Of a DNA stretch of 29,621 bases, positions 14,789 to 22,180 are shown one piece after another; the first letter of the stretch is position 1; every line of letters begins with the position of its first letter. Under the pieces are notes generated by a model. The model was not told where the DNA came from, made no database searches, and was given only the letters and a program-made list of their open reading frames with translations. Origin of the DNA: an uncultured Collinsella sp. (GTDB taxonomy: Bacteria > Actinomycetota > Coriobacteriia > Coriobacteriales > Coriobacteriaceae); assembly GCA_905198825.1 (NCBI GenBank), contig CAJKEF010000003.1, forward strand, positions 1 through 29,621. The letters run 5' to 3'. A program made the translations under genes and the position numbers.

Positions 14789-15874
14789 ATGGCGCACGAT
14801 GTAGTCCTGATTCCCGGTGACGGTATCGGTCCCGAGATTACGCAGGCCATGCGCCGCGTGGTCGAGGCCACCGGTGTCCAGATCAACTGGAACGTCCAGG
14901 AGGCAGGTGCCGGCGTCATGGACGAGTTTGGCACGCCGCTGCCCCAGCACGTGCTCGATGCGGTCGCCGAGACCAAGGTTGCCATCAAGGGCCCCATCAC
15001 CACGCCGGTCGGCACGGGTTTCCGCAGCGTTAACGTGGCCCTGCGCAAGCACTTCGACCTGTACGCCTGCGTGCGCCCCTGCCTGTCGCAGCCGGGCGAC
15101 GGCTCGCGCTTCCGCGACGTCGACCTGGTCATCGTGCGTGAGAACACCGAGGACCTCTACGCCGGGATCGAGTTCGATGAGGGCGCTGCCGAGGTCGAGG
15201 AGCTCTCACAGCTTGTCGAGCGCTCGGGTCAGAAGACCTTCGCCGCCGATTCCGCCATCTCAATTAAGCCCATCTCCATCGCCAAGAGCCGCCGCATTGT
15301 GGAGTACGCCTTTGAGTACGCCCGCCGCTGCGGCCGTAAAAAGGTGACGGCCGTGCACAAGGCCAACATTATGAAGGCGACCGATGGCCTGTTCCTGCGC
15401 GTTGCGCGCGAGGTGGCCGCCAACTATCCCGATATTGAGTTCAACGACAAGATCGTCGACGCCACCTGCATGGGCCTGGTCCAGAACCCCAACGACTTCG
15501 ATGTCCTGGTGCTGCCCAACCTGTACGGCGATATCGTCAGCGATCTGTGCGCCGGCCTGGTAGGTGGCCTGGGTATGGCCCCCGGCTCCAACATCGGTGC
15601 CGACTGCGCCATCTTCGAGGCAACGCACGGCTCCGCGCCCGATATCGCTGGCCAGGATATCGCCAACCCCACGGCCGAGATCCTTTCTGCTGCGATGATG
15701 CTCGATCACCTGGGCGAGAACGACGCTGCCAATCGCATTCGCGCCGCCGTATCTGCCACGCTCGACGAGGGCGAGCAGGTTACCGGTGACGTGCGTCGTG
15801 CCCAGACCGGCTCCGTCGAGGGGGCCGTGGGCACGCAGGCCTTTGCCGATGCCGTTATCGCGCACCTGGCCTAA
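14789..15874 (+). CDS. icd: Isocitrate dehydrogenase, NAD-type
   Basis: Oxidative decarboxylation of isocitrate to 2-oxoglutarate, giving NADH and feeding glutamate synthesis. 361 residues. LIPGDGIGPEI at the N-terminus is the family start. SVNVALRKHFDLYACVRP (80-97) is the isocitrate-type substrate motif, with Ser and Asn as in NAD-IDH. Catalytic-region motifs are RENTEDLYAGIE, K191 in HKANIMK, and NLYGDIVSDLCAGLVGG. HGSAPDIAG carries Asp-Ile at 285-286, where E. coli NADP-IDH has Lys-Tyr; this points to NAD. Isopropylmalate dehydrogenase is the main alternative, but the LRK/VRP block fits isocitrate better. Last gene of a closely spaced set beginning at 12555. Confidence 0.87.
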   Translation: MAHDVVLIPGDGIGPEITQAMRRVVEATGVQINWNVQEAGAGVMDEFGTPLPQHVLDAVAETKVAIKGPITTPVGTGFRSVNVALRKHFDLYACVRPCLSQPGDGSRFRDVDLVIVRENTEDLYAGIEFDEGAAEVEELSQLVERSGQKTFAADSAISIKPISIAKSRRIVEYAFEYARRCGRKKVTAVHKANIMKATDGLFLRVAREVAANYPDIEFNDKIVDATCMGLVQNPNDFDVLVLPNLYGDIVSDLCAGLVGGLGMAPGSNIGADCAIFEATHGSAPDIAGQDIANPTAEILSAAMMLDHLGENDAANRIRAAVSATLDEGEQVTGDVRRAQTGSVEGAVGTQAFADAVIAHLA

Positions 15875-15933
15875 GGTAGGCACGTTGCAAACGCCTAAAT
15901 AGTACTTAAGTGTTTGCGTATAACCTAAGAATC

Positions 15934-15966
15934 AATACGCCCGGCGCTCTGTCGGGCGTATTCTAT
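15934..15966 (+). terminator. Terminator-like hairpin after icd
   Basis: Perfect 10-bp stem AATACGCCCG (15934-15943) and CGGGCGTATT (15953-15962), 9-nt loop, short T-rich tail. A weaker GCAAAC/GTTTGC pairing lies just upstream. Confidence 0.7.
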
Positions 15967-16000
15967 TGAGGACTATGTTTCCTAACAAGGAGTAACCGAT

Positions 16001-17086
16001 ATGGGTCTGATTCAAAAGAAGGACGAGAAGGACGAGATCGACGGCATCCAGATCATCGAGCGCGGCGAAGGCCCCGACGGTGATGAGGACGAGAAGATCG
16101 ACCTGGTCGCCGGCACGTCTGCCGAGCATATTGCCGCCGGCACGACCGCCGAGGAGGAGGACGCTCGCCTGGAGGCAAAGATCGCCGCGGACGCTGCTGA
16201 CGAGAATCTGATGCCCGAGGAGCAGGATGAGGACAACGACTCCGACTTGGACGACCACGCTTGCAAGCACAAGAAGACGATGATTGCCGCCTTTGTGGTC
16301 GCCGTCGTGATCGCTGCCGTGGTCGGCTTCTTTATCGGCAATGGCGGTTTTGGCGGCAAGGGCGTCGGCTCGGCGACCCTCACCGAGGACCAGCTCGATT
16401 CGACCGTGGCAAGCTACAGCTACAACGGCAAGAAGAGCGACATCACCGCGCGCGAGGCCATCGAGAGCCAGTACAGCCTCGACACCGTCAAGGATAGCGA
16501 TGGCAACTACACCGCTCCGTCTGCCGACGTTATCCTGTCCTACGTGCGCAACAAGATCCTGCTCGATGCTGCCGAGGACGAGGGCATTACCGTCTCTTCC
16601 AAGGAGATGAAGAAGTACGCCGAGGATTCCATCGGCACCTCCGACTACAAGACCATGGCCACGCAGTACGGCGTGTCCAAGGATCAGGCCAAGCAGATTG
16701 TCCGTCAGTCCGCGACGCTGCAGAAGCTCTACAAGAAGAAGGTCGGCGACAGCTCCGCAAGCATGCCGACCGCCCCGACCGAGCCTGCTGACGGCAACGA
16801 GGAGACCGCGAGCAAGGACTACGCTGACTACATCATCAACCTTGCCGGTGACGAGTGGGATAGCGAGAAGGGCGCCTGGAAGGATGCCGACAGCACCTAT
16901 GCCAAGGCCTTCGCTGACGATGCCTTTACGGCCGATAGCGCTACCTATAAGCAAGCCATGACCGCCTATTACACTGCTTATCAGCAGTATTCCTCGCAGG
17001 CTTCGAGCGCCAGCTCCAAGTGGACCGAGTATGCGAACGGCCTCTACGCCAAGGCCAACATCAGCATCTACGGCCTGTTTGCGTAA
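16001..17086 (+). CDS. Membrane-anchored SurA N-terminal-like protein, no PPIase domain
   Basis: 361 residues. Residues 1-90 are strongly acidic and presumably cytosolic. One membrane segment, MIAAFVVAVVIAAVVGFFIG, is at about 94-113. Outside, the segment ITAREAIESQYSL...ADVILSYVRNKILLDAAEDEGITVSSKEMKKYAEDSIG (about 145-215) resembles the helical SurA N-terminal chaperone domain, with a bound-helix region KDQAKQIVRQSATLQKLYKKKV. The end is Ser/Ala/Tyr-rich, and no rotamase domain can be seen. A role in folding secreted proteins is inferred from the domain only. ATG 16001 has AAGGAG 8 nt upstream. It is flanked by strong terminators on both sides, so it is monocistronic. Confidence 0.72.
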   Translation: MGLIQKKDEKDEIDGIQIIERGEGPDGDEDEKIDLVAGTSAEHIAAGTTAEEEDARLEAKIAADAADENLMPEEQDEDNDSDLDDHACKHKKTMIAAFVVAVVIAAVVGFFIGNGGFGGKGVGSATLTEDQLDSTVASYSYNGKKSDITAREAIESQYSLDTVKDSDGNYTAPSADVILSYVRNKILLDAAEDEGITVSSKEMKKYAEDSIGTSDYKTMATQYGVSKDQAKQIVRQSATLQKLYKKKVGDSSASMPTAPTEPADGNEETASKDYADYIINLAGDEWDSEKGAWKDADSTYAKAFADDAFTADSATYKQAMTAYYTAYQQYSSQASSASSKWTEYANGLYAKANISIYGLFA

Positions 17087-17128
17087 GGTTTGCCTGCACT
17101 ACTGCGCGCTAACCGATCTACCTGATTG

Positions 17129-17166
17129 AGCCCGCTAGAACGGACAACGTTCTAGCGGGCTTTTTG
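17129..17166 (+). terminator. Rho-independent terminator
   Basis: AGCCCGCTAGAAC (17129-17141) pairs perfectly with GTTCTAGCGGGCT (17149-17161), and TTTTT follows. It ends the SurA-like gene. The stem may also stop reverse-strand transcripts, but no T-run exists on that side. Confidence 0.92.
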
Positions 17167-17198
17167 CGTTGAGGGCGTGATTGACGGCTTAATTATGA

Positions 17199-17438
17199 CT
17201 ATTCATCTTTAAGCCCAAAAAGGCTATCGGCTTCATCGTCGGATATATATTCCAGTACATCGCCTGGTTGGCAGTCGAGTGCCCGGCATATCGCGTCAAG
17301 AGTTGAAAAACGTATGGCAGAAACCTTGCCCGTCTTAATGCGTGACATATTGACCTGGGAGATGCCCACGCGTTCCGCAAGCTCTTTGGATGAGATCTTG
17401 CGTTCGGCGAGCATGCGGTCAAGCCGCAGAATAATCAT
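17199..17438 (-). CDS. XRE/Cro-CI family regulator, YozG-like
   Basis: 79-residue DNA-binding protein made of one helix-turn-helix domain: LDRMLAERKISSKELAERVGISQVNMSRIKTGKVSAIRFSTLDAICRALDCQPGDVLEY. The C-terminus is short and acidic. This small XRE type is commonly encoded beside DUF2975 membrane proteins, as here: the start is 9 nt after the stop of that gene, with AGGGGAA as the Shine-Dalgarno. The pair is probably a membrane-sensor/regulator unit. Targets are unknown; autoregulation from the palindrome near 18112 is a guess. Confidence 0.88.
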   Translation of the reverse strand: MIILRLDRMLAERKISSKELAERVGISQVNMSRIKTGKVSAIRFSTLDAICRALDCQPGDVLEYISDDEADSLFGLKDE

Positions 17439-17447
17439 GGATTTCCC

Positions 17448-18086
17448 CTAGAGCAACTCGTCATCTTGCTTTTGCAGGATATACCCGTAGCGGAAGATGC
17501 TGGCAATCAGGCAAATAATCAGGCCTGCAAAGAGCATGGAGGGCTCGAATAACTGGCCGACGAACGCATCCGTAAAGCTGCCGCCAAATCCTGAGAGTAT
17601 CATTCCCGTGATTACGGCGCCAAGAAGCCTCACGGCAACGCCGCCGATAAGGAATAAATGTCCTACTCGACGAAGTGTCTGGTTACATTCAAGGTCAAAG
17701 GGCCTGCCTTCCTTTTCAATGTTGAGGAAAAGCCTGCGCACGCTTATCGCGATGGTAAGCGCGAGGCATGTCATCAAGAGGCTCCCTATGGCAGTGTGAC
17801 CATCGTGTGCGACGAGCATAAGTGGGGCCTGCGCATCGGTACCGACGATAGCAAGGCACGGCCCTTCGCCGGCTTGAAGTTCTACGGATTGGAGACACGA
17901 GCCTTGGGAGAGGCCAGGCAATATGAGTAGAAGGTCAATCGCAATGACTGCGAGGAGCCCCAGAGCGAGCGCGGTGGTAATGCAGATCGTGGCCCATTTG
18001 CAGATGCGAGCGAGCTTCCTCAGTTTGGCTACCGTCTGTTCGCGGCTGATGGTTTCATTCGATATAGATGCGTTTCGATGGACCAT
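17448..18086 (-). CDS. DUF2975 membrane protein
   Basis: 212 residues with four membrane segments, roughly at 32-58, 100-118, 143-166 and 181-203. The end, LIASIFRYGYILQKQDDELL, is the DUF2975 signature (F-R-Y-G...LQ...D-E-L-L). Between segments 1 and 2 lies an outer loop of about 40 residues. ATG 18086 is preceded by GGAGGGG on the reverse strand. It is cotranscribed with the XRE gene downstream and diverges from the PTS operon across a 700-bp intergenic region. Function unknown; modulation of the adjacent regulator is inferred from the recurrent pairing. Confidence 0.85.
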   Translation of the reverse strand: MVHRNASISNETISREQTVAKLRKLARICKWATICITTALALGLLAVIAIDLLLILPGLSQGSCLQSVELQAGEGPCLAIVGTDAQAPLMLVAHDGHTAIGSLLMTCLALTIAISVRRLFLNIEKEGRPFDLECNQTLRRVGHLFLIGGVAVRLLGAVITGMILSGFGGSFTDAFVGQLFEPSMLFAGLIICLIASIFRYGYILQKQDDELL

Positions 18087-18111
18087 AACCCCTCCAATCG
18101 GCGTTTTGGAT

Positions 18112-18123
18112 GATACTTGTATC
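18112..18123. promoter_or_regulatory. Small palindrome upstream of the DUF2975/XRE pair
   Basis: GATACTTGTATC, perfect 5-bp arms, 26 bp upstream of the reverse-strand start. It overlaps the region where a -10 (TAAGAT on the reverse strand) could lie. Confidence 0.3.
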
Positions 18124-18314
18124 TTATCAGAATTAATGACAAACGATAAATAATTACGGATACTGAGTATGTAATGATTGAAAACGATTAGCGTGAGCTA
18201 TTAGCTCATTTTGGATGCCGGAGTTTGGCGCGTGGGGGATAAGGACAAATGCCAAAATTTCCTGTGATCGCGCAAGCGCTCCATCGGGTTCCCCTAATTC
18301 ATATGGGAAAACAG

Positions 18315-18330
18315 CTGCAAACGATTGCAA
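18315..18330. promoter_or_regulatory. cre-like site 1
   Basis: CTGCAAACGATTGCAA matches 14 of 16 positions of the CcpA-type consensus WTGNNARCGNWWWCAW, compared by hand. Confidence 0.35.
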
Positions 18331-18512
18331 GTAACCGGTGAGCGGTCGAAAACTACCGTTCACCGATAATCTCAAAACTGGTTCTAACTGGTATTAAGTC
18401 AAAAAGACCAATTCACATATCTTCACAATGACCTGCAATTTTTCTACACGCTATTTTTAGCCGCCCTACGTTGTTTAGACACAGGAAAAGATCAGATTTT
18501 TTGCCAAAGCAT

Positions 18513-18528
18513 TTCGAAACGGTTTCAA
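18513..18528. promoter_or_regulatory. cre-like site 2
   Basis: TTCGAAACGGTTTCAA matches 15 of 16 positions of WTGNNARCGNWWWCAW and contains the palindrome GAAAC-G-GTTTC. Binding by a LacI-family regulator is inferred. Confidence 0.4.
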
Positions 18529-18659
18529 AACCGCAGGTAGAAGTGTTAACGACCGGTAAACGGTCGATTTATCACCGTGAGCGGTGCAAAAACGTTTTAC
18601 CGTATGAATCAACGAAAGCGACCTCTTCTGGGGTGATATAGTGACAACAACACGTCACG

Positions 18660-18672
18660 TGGTTACTACCAG
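18660..18672. promoter_or_regulatory. Candidate GntR operator, PTS copy
   Basis: TGGTTACTACCAG, identical to 22953-22965 upstream of agaS. The arms GGT/ACC are in the style of HutC-type operators. A related AAACCACTGGT lies 5 nt downstream. A TATAGT (18637-18642) just upstream could be a -10, in which case a bound repressor would block elongation. Confidence 0.6.
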
Positions 18673-18735
18673 TTTAGAAACCACTGGTCTTCAAAGAACG
18701 CTTTCTAAGAAGCTTTAAGGGCGAGCGCCCGCTGG

Positions 18736-18778
18736 CTTCCGAAAATCATCGGACTCAGATCGTATACACCTTCGGAAG
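18736..18778 (+). promoter_or_regulatory. Leader pairing that overlaps the PTS ribosome binding site
   Basis: CTTCCGAA (18736-18743) is the exact complement of TTCGGAAG (18771-18778), which includes most of the Shine-Dalgarno GGAAGGG (18774-18780) for the IIA start. The 27-nt loop leaves room for other folds, so this is a weak candidate. Confidence 0.3.
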
Positions 18779-18788
18779 GGAAATTTGA

Positions 18789-19232
18789 ATGGTTGGCTTT
18801 ATTCTTACCGGTCATGGACAGTTCGCACCCGGTCTTGCAAGCGCTATCGCTATGGTTGCCGGCGACCAGCCTGCTTTTACCGTCGTTCCTTTTGAGGGCG
18901 ACCAGGCCGCATCCTACGGTGAGGATCTCCGCGCCGCTATTACCGCCATGCGCGAGGAGTGCGATGGCGTGCTTGTCTTTACCGACCTGCTTGGCGGCAC
19001 CCCGTTCAACCAGTCGATGATGATTGCCCAGGATGTCGACAACGTCGAGGTTCTGACTGGCACCAACCTTCCCATGGTTATTGAGCTTCTGTTCCTCCGC
19101 GGCAATGCCACGCTCGCCGAGCTTGGCGAGCAGGCCGTGACCGTTGGCCAGACGGGCGTCACCGCCCAGACGGTCGCATCCGTTGCCGGCTCCGAGGAAG
19201 AGGATATCTTCGGCGACGAGGACGGCATTTAA
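18789..19232 (+). CDS. PTS mannose/fructose/sorbose-family IIA component
   Basis: Accepts phosphate from HPr and passes it to IIB during sugar uptake; cytosolic. 147 residues. The phosphorylated His is H9 in ILTGHGQFA. VFTDLLGGTPFNQSMM is the second conserved block, ending the active-site region. The acidic C-terminus is EEEDIFGDEDGI. Start ATG 18789 has GGAAGGG 8 nt upstream. First gene of the operon IIA-yajC-like-IIB-IIC-IID; its stop overlaps the next start (TAATG). Sugar is not readable from IIA itself, but AgaS, deacetylase and LacC downstream point to N-acetylgalactosamine or a related amino sugar. Confidence 0.93.
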   Translation: MVGFILTGHGQFAPGLASAIAMVAGDQPAFTVVPFEGDQAASYGEDLRAAITAMREECDGVLVFTDLLGGTPFNQSMMIAQDVDNVEVLTGTNLPMVIELLFLRGNATLAELGEQAVTVGQTGVTAQTVASVAGSEEEDIFGDEDGI

Positions 19233-19513
19233 TGGCCGATTTCGGAGCCAACGTCCTGAGCTCCTCGGTCGCCCTTTTAGGCCTGCTTGTCATCATGGGC
19301 TTGATTTACACCATCTGGTCGCAAATCAACATGAAGAAGAAGCAGAAGTACTTCAAGGAGCTGCACACCGAGCTCAAGCCGGGTCAGGAGGTTCTTTTCG
19401 CCGGCGGTATCTACGGAACCGTCAAAGGCTTCGAAGGCGAGAAGGTCCAGATCAAAGTCCGATCCGGAGCCGTCGTAGATGTTTCGCGTTACGCGATTCA
19501 GGAGATCAAGTAA
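19232..19513 (+). CDS. YajC-like small membrane protein within the PTS operon
   Basis: 93 residues with the YajC layout: one N-terminal membrane segment (VLSSSVALLGLLVIMGLIYTIW, about 8-29), a basic stop (MKKKQKYFKEL), and a small beta-rich domain with LKPGQEVLFAGGIYGTVKGFEGEKVQIKVRSGAVVDVSRYAI. True YajC is a SecDF accessory protein. This copy lies between IIA and IIB, overlaps the IIA stop by 1 nt, and so is expressed with the transporter. A similar yajC-like gene occurs in the streptococcal hyaluronate PTS operon, so a dedicated helper for this PTS membrane complex is plausible. Calling it the genome's housekeeping YajC would be unsafe. Confidence 0.85.
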   Translation: MADFGANVLSSSVALLGLLVIMGLIYTIWSQINMKKKQKYFKELHTELKPGQEVLFAGGIYGTVKGFEGEKVQIKVRSGAVVDVSRYAIQEIK

Positions 19514-19549
19514 CTGTCGTCAGCAAATATCGAAAGGAAGCTGATCAAC

Positions 19550-20032
19550 ATGGCAGAACCCAACATTCTTCTTACCCGCATCGATAACCGACTGGTTCAT
19601 GGTCAGGTTGCCACCCAGTGGAACTCCACTCTGGGCTCCAACCTCATCCTCGTCGCCAACGACGACGTGGCGTCCAACACCATGCGCCAGAACCTCATGA
19701 AGATGGCCGCTCCCGCCGGCGTCGCTACGCGTTTCTTCTCTCTGCAGAAGACCATCGACGTCATTGGCAAGGCGAGCCCGCGCCAGAAGATCTTCATCGT
19801 GGCCGAAACACCGGAAGACGTGCTTACGCTCGTCAAGGGCGGTGTGCCTATAAAGAAGGTAAACATCGGCAACATGCACATGTCGGAAGGAAAGCGCCAA
19901 GTCGCCACCTCCGTCGCAGTTAACGACGAGGATGTCGCTGCGTTTAAAGAGCTGCAGGAATTGGGGGTGGAGTTGGAGATCAGGCGCGTTCCGAGCACGC
20001 CTGTTGAGGACACGAGCAAGCTCTTCTCGTAA
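19550..20032 (+). CDS. PTS mannose-family IIB component
   Basis: Takes phosphate from IIA and transfers it to the incoming sugar; cytosolic. 160 residues. The active His is H17 in TRIDNRLVHGQVATQW, the standard IIB motif of this family. NDDVASNTMRQNLMKMAAP and VAETPEDVLTLVKGGVPIKKVNIGNMH are the other conserved blocks. Start ATG 19550 has AAGGAAG upstream. The gap to IIC is 90 nt and contains a small hairpin (GTCAGG 20050-20055 with CCTGAC 20064-20069), which might tune expression of the membrane part. Closest in style to the GalNAc/GalN-type IIB proteins, by inference from context. Confidence 0.93.
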   Translation: MAEPNILLTRIDNRLVHGQVATQWNSTLGSNLILVANDDVASNTMRQNLMKMAAPAGVATRFFSLQKTIDVIGKASPRQKIFIVAETPEDVLTLVKGGVPIKKVNIGNMHMSEGKRQVATSVAVNDEDVAAFKELQELGVELEIRRVPSTPVEDTSKLFS

Positions 20033-20122
20033 TCCTCGTGATCCACGTTGTCAGGAGTGAAACCCTGACGTTCTGTACGTGATATCCAAAGTGCGTACAT
20101 TCATTTTGAAAGGAGGAGCAAG

Positions 20123-20923
20123 ATGGAATACTCGATCATCCAGATCGCTCTGGTCTTCGTCGTCACGTTCATCGCGGCAATCGACCAGTTTGACTTCCTC
20201 GAGTCTCTCTATCAGCCCATCGTCACCGGCGCCGTCATCGGTCTTATCCTTGGCGACCTCAACACCGGTCTTCTCGTGGGTGGTACTTATCAGCTCATGA
20301 CGATCGGCAACATGCCGATCGGAGGCGCTCAGCCGCCTAACGCCGTCATTGGCGGCATCATGGCAGCCATTCTCGCTATCGCTACGGGTCTCGAGCCCAA
20401 CGCGGCAGTCGGCCTTGCCATTCCGTTCGCTCTGCTTGGTCAGCTCGGCGTTACCCTGGTCTTCACGCTTATGTCCCCGCTTATGTCCACGGCCGATAAC
20501 ATGGCTCATAACGCGGACACCAAGGGCATCGAGCGCCTGAACTACTTCGCCATGGCTCTGCTCGGCCTGATCTTCGCTGTCGTCGTCACCCTGTTCTTCA
20601 TCGCTGGCGCTACCATCGGTCAGACCATCGCTTCCGCCATCCCGACTTGGCTGCAGACCGGTCTGTCCGCTGCAGGCGGCATGATGCGCTTCGTCGGCTT
20701 CGCCGTCCTGCTCAAGGTTATGATGAACCGCGATATGTGGGGCTTCTTCCTCATGGGCTTTGGCCTCGCGCTCATCACCGTTGCCAACGATTCTCTGGCA
20801 ACCCCTGCTCTGCTCATCCTCGCTCTCATCGGCTTCGGCATCGCTTTCTGGGACTTCCAGCAGCAGACCGAGCTGAAGGGTGCAGCTGTTTCTGACGGAG
20901 GTGACTTCGAAGATGGCATCTAA
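20123..20923 (+). CDS. PTS mannose-family IIC component
   Basis: Membrane part of the sugar channel, forming the transport path with IID. 266 residues with multiple hydrophobic segments. Conserved blocks are AAIDQFDFLESLYQPIVTGAVIGLILGDLNTGLLVGGTYQL and MPIGGAQPPNAVIGGIMAAILAI, followed by GLAIPFALLGQLG. MSPLMSTADNMAHNAD is the loop typical of the family. It ends with an acidic tail. Start ATG 20123 has the very strong AAAGGAGGAG. The 3' end overlaps the IID start by 11 nt, so IIC and IID are translationally coupled and made in similar amounts. Confidence 0.93.
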   Translation: MEYSIIQIALVFVVTFIAAIDQFDFLESLYQPIVTGAVIGLILGDLNTGLLVGGTYQLMTIGNMPIGGAQPPNAVIGGIMAAILAIATGLEPNAAVGLAIPFALLGQLGVTLVFTLMSPLMSTADNMAHNADTKGIERLNYFAMALLGLIFAVVVTLFFIAGATIGQTIASAIPTWLQTGLSAAGGMMRFVGFAVLLKVMMNRDMWGFFLMGFGLALITVANDSLATPALLILALIGFGIAFWDFQQQTELKGAAVSDGGDFEDGI

Positions 20924-21995
20924 TGAGTATGTGATCCCGGAGCACTACGAGGATCTCACTCCTGCTCCGCAGCTCGACCAGAAGACCCTCAACAAGATGG
21001 CTTGGCGCTCCTGCTTCCTGCAGGCCTCGTTCAACTACGAGCGTATGCAGGCCGCCGGTTGGCTCTACTCCATCATCCCCGGTCTGGAGAAGATCCACAC
21101 CAACAAGAACGACCTCGCGGCTTCCATGAGCCACAACCTGGAGTTTTTCAACACCCACCCGTTCCTCGTCACCTTTGTTATGGGCATCGTGCTTTCGCTC
21201 GAGCAGAACAAGGTTGACATCCCCACGATCCGCGCCGTCCGCGTCGCCGCAATGGGCCCGCTCGGTGGTATCGGTGACGCTCTGTTCTGGCTGACGCTCG
21301 TGCCTATCACGGCCGGCATCACCTCCAACATGGCCATCAACGGCAACGCCGCTGCGCCGATCATCTTCCTGGTGATCTTCAACGTCGTCCAGTTCGCTCT
21401 GCGTTTCTGGCTCATGAACTGGTCCTACAAGCTTGGCACCAGCGCTATTGACGCTCTGACCGCCAACATGCAGGCCTTCACGCGTGCCGCTTCCATCATG
21501 GGCGTCTTCGTCGTCGGTTGCCTGGTCGTCACCATGGGTGGCACCCAGATCAACCTCCAGATCCCCAACGGCACCACCCGTGGTCTCTCCGCTACTACCG
21601 TGATCGTCTCCGAGAAGGAGGCCGAGAACTTCACCGGTATGGAGGGCATCGATACCGAGACCGCTGAGGCCGGTACCATCGCCATGACCGATAAGGACGG
21701 CAACGCCCTTACCGCTTCCGATGCCGACGGCAACGCTGTCGAGTGCGGCGTCACCGATCTGGGCAACGGCATGGAGTCCGTTACCTACGGCACCGTTACC
21801 GAGGATCCGGTCAACTTCTCTGTTGCCGACACCCTCAACACCATCGTCCCGAAGCTCGTCCCGCTTATGCTTACGCTGCTGCTTTACTACATGTTCGCTA
21901 AGCACAGCTGGACCCCGACCAAGGGCATTCTCCTGCTCTTCGTCCTTGGCATCCTGGGCGCTGGCCCGCTTGGTCTCTGGCCGAGCATCTGGTAA
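20913..21995 (+). CDS. PTS mannose-family IID component with extra inserted domain
   Basis: Second membrane part of the transporter. 360 residues, clearly longer than typical IID proteins (about 265-305). N-terminal family motifs are LNKMAWRSCFLQASFNYERMQAAGWLYSIIPGL, FFNTHPFLVTFVMGIVLSLE and AAMGPLGGIGDALFW. The hydrophobic C-terminus is TIVPKLVPLMLTLLLYYMFAKHSWTPTKGILLLFVLGILG. Between them, residues about 222-303 form a soluble, acidic, Gly/Asp/Thr-rich insert (21576-21821). ATG 20913 is used because GGAGGTGA lies just upstream; an in-frame start at 20880 falls inside IIC. A terminator follows at 22062, so this ends the operon. Confidence 0.92.
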   Translation: MASNEYVIPEHYEDLTPAPQLDQKTLNKMAWRSCFLQASFNYERMQAAGWLYSIIPGLEKIHTNKNDLAASMSHNLEFFNTHPFLVTFVMGIVLSLEQNKVDIPTIRAVRVAAMGPLGGIGDALFWLTLVPITAGITSNMAINGNAAAPIIFLVIFNVVQFALRFWLMNWSYKLGTSAIDALTANMQAFTRAASIMGVFVVGCLVVTMGGTQINLQIPNGTTRGLSATTVIVSEKEAENFTGMEGIDTETAEAGTIAMTDKDGNALTASDADGNAVECGVTDLGNGMESVTYGTVTEDPVNFSVADTLNTIVPKLVPLMLTLLLYYMFAKHSWTPTKGILLLFVLGILGAGPLGLWPSIW

Positions 21996-22061
21996 GGCTC
22001 TAGCTTGAGGGGTGTGTCCCTACGCGGCTCACACCCCGACCCCTTAAGCCATGTGTATGTT

Positions 22062-22106
22062 AAAAGCCGCGTGCTCGAAAGAGCGCGCGGCTTTTGTTTT
22101 CTTGTT
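22062..22106 (+). terminator. Rho-independent terminator of the PTS operon
   Basis: 15-bp stem, 22062-22076 with 22081-22095 (one T-G pair) around a GAAA loop, then GTTTTCTTGTT. A second pairing, GGGGTGTG/CACACCCC, lies 50 nt upstream. Confidence 0.92.
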
Positions 22107-22131
22107 GATTCGGGTGTGGCAGACAGATAAT
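22102..22131 (+). promoter_or_regulatory. Candidate promoter of the GntR gene
   Basis: TTGTTG (22102-22107), 18 bp, GATAAT (22126-22131), 50 bp before the start. The 13-bp operator found at the PTS and agaS promoters is not seen here. Confidence 0.4.
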
Positions 22132-22180
22132 GCATAACACCCTAGGTAGTTAGCCGAATTCGAGCAAAAGGGAGGATAGG

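Larger units (their letters stand above)
18140..18658. other. AT-rich intergenic region with repeated ACCG-N-CGGT palindromes
   Basis: Part of a 702-bp gap between divergent units; no gene seen. Three imperfect copies of ACCG-N4/5-CGGT occur at 18333-18352, 18551-18570 and 18573-18592, the last two 22 bp apart. Two LacI/CcpA-type sites lie among them. This looks like a multi-site control region. Confidence 0.5.
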
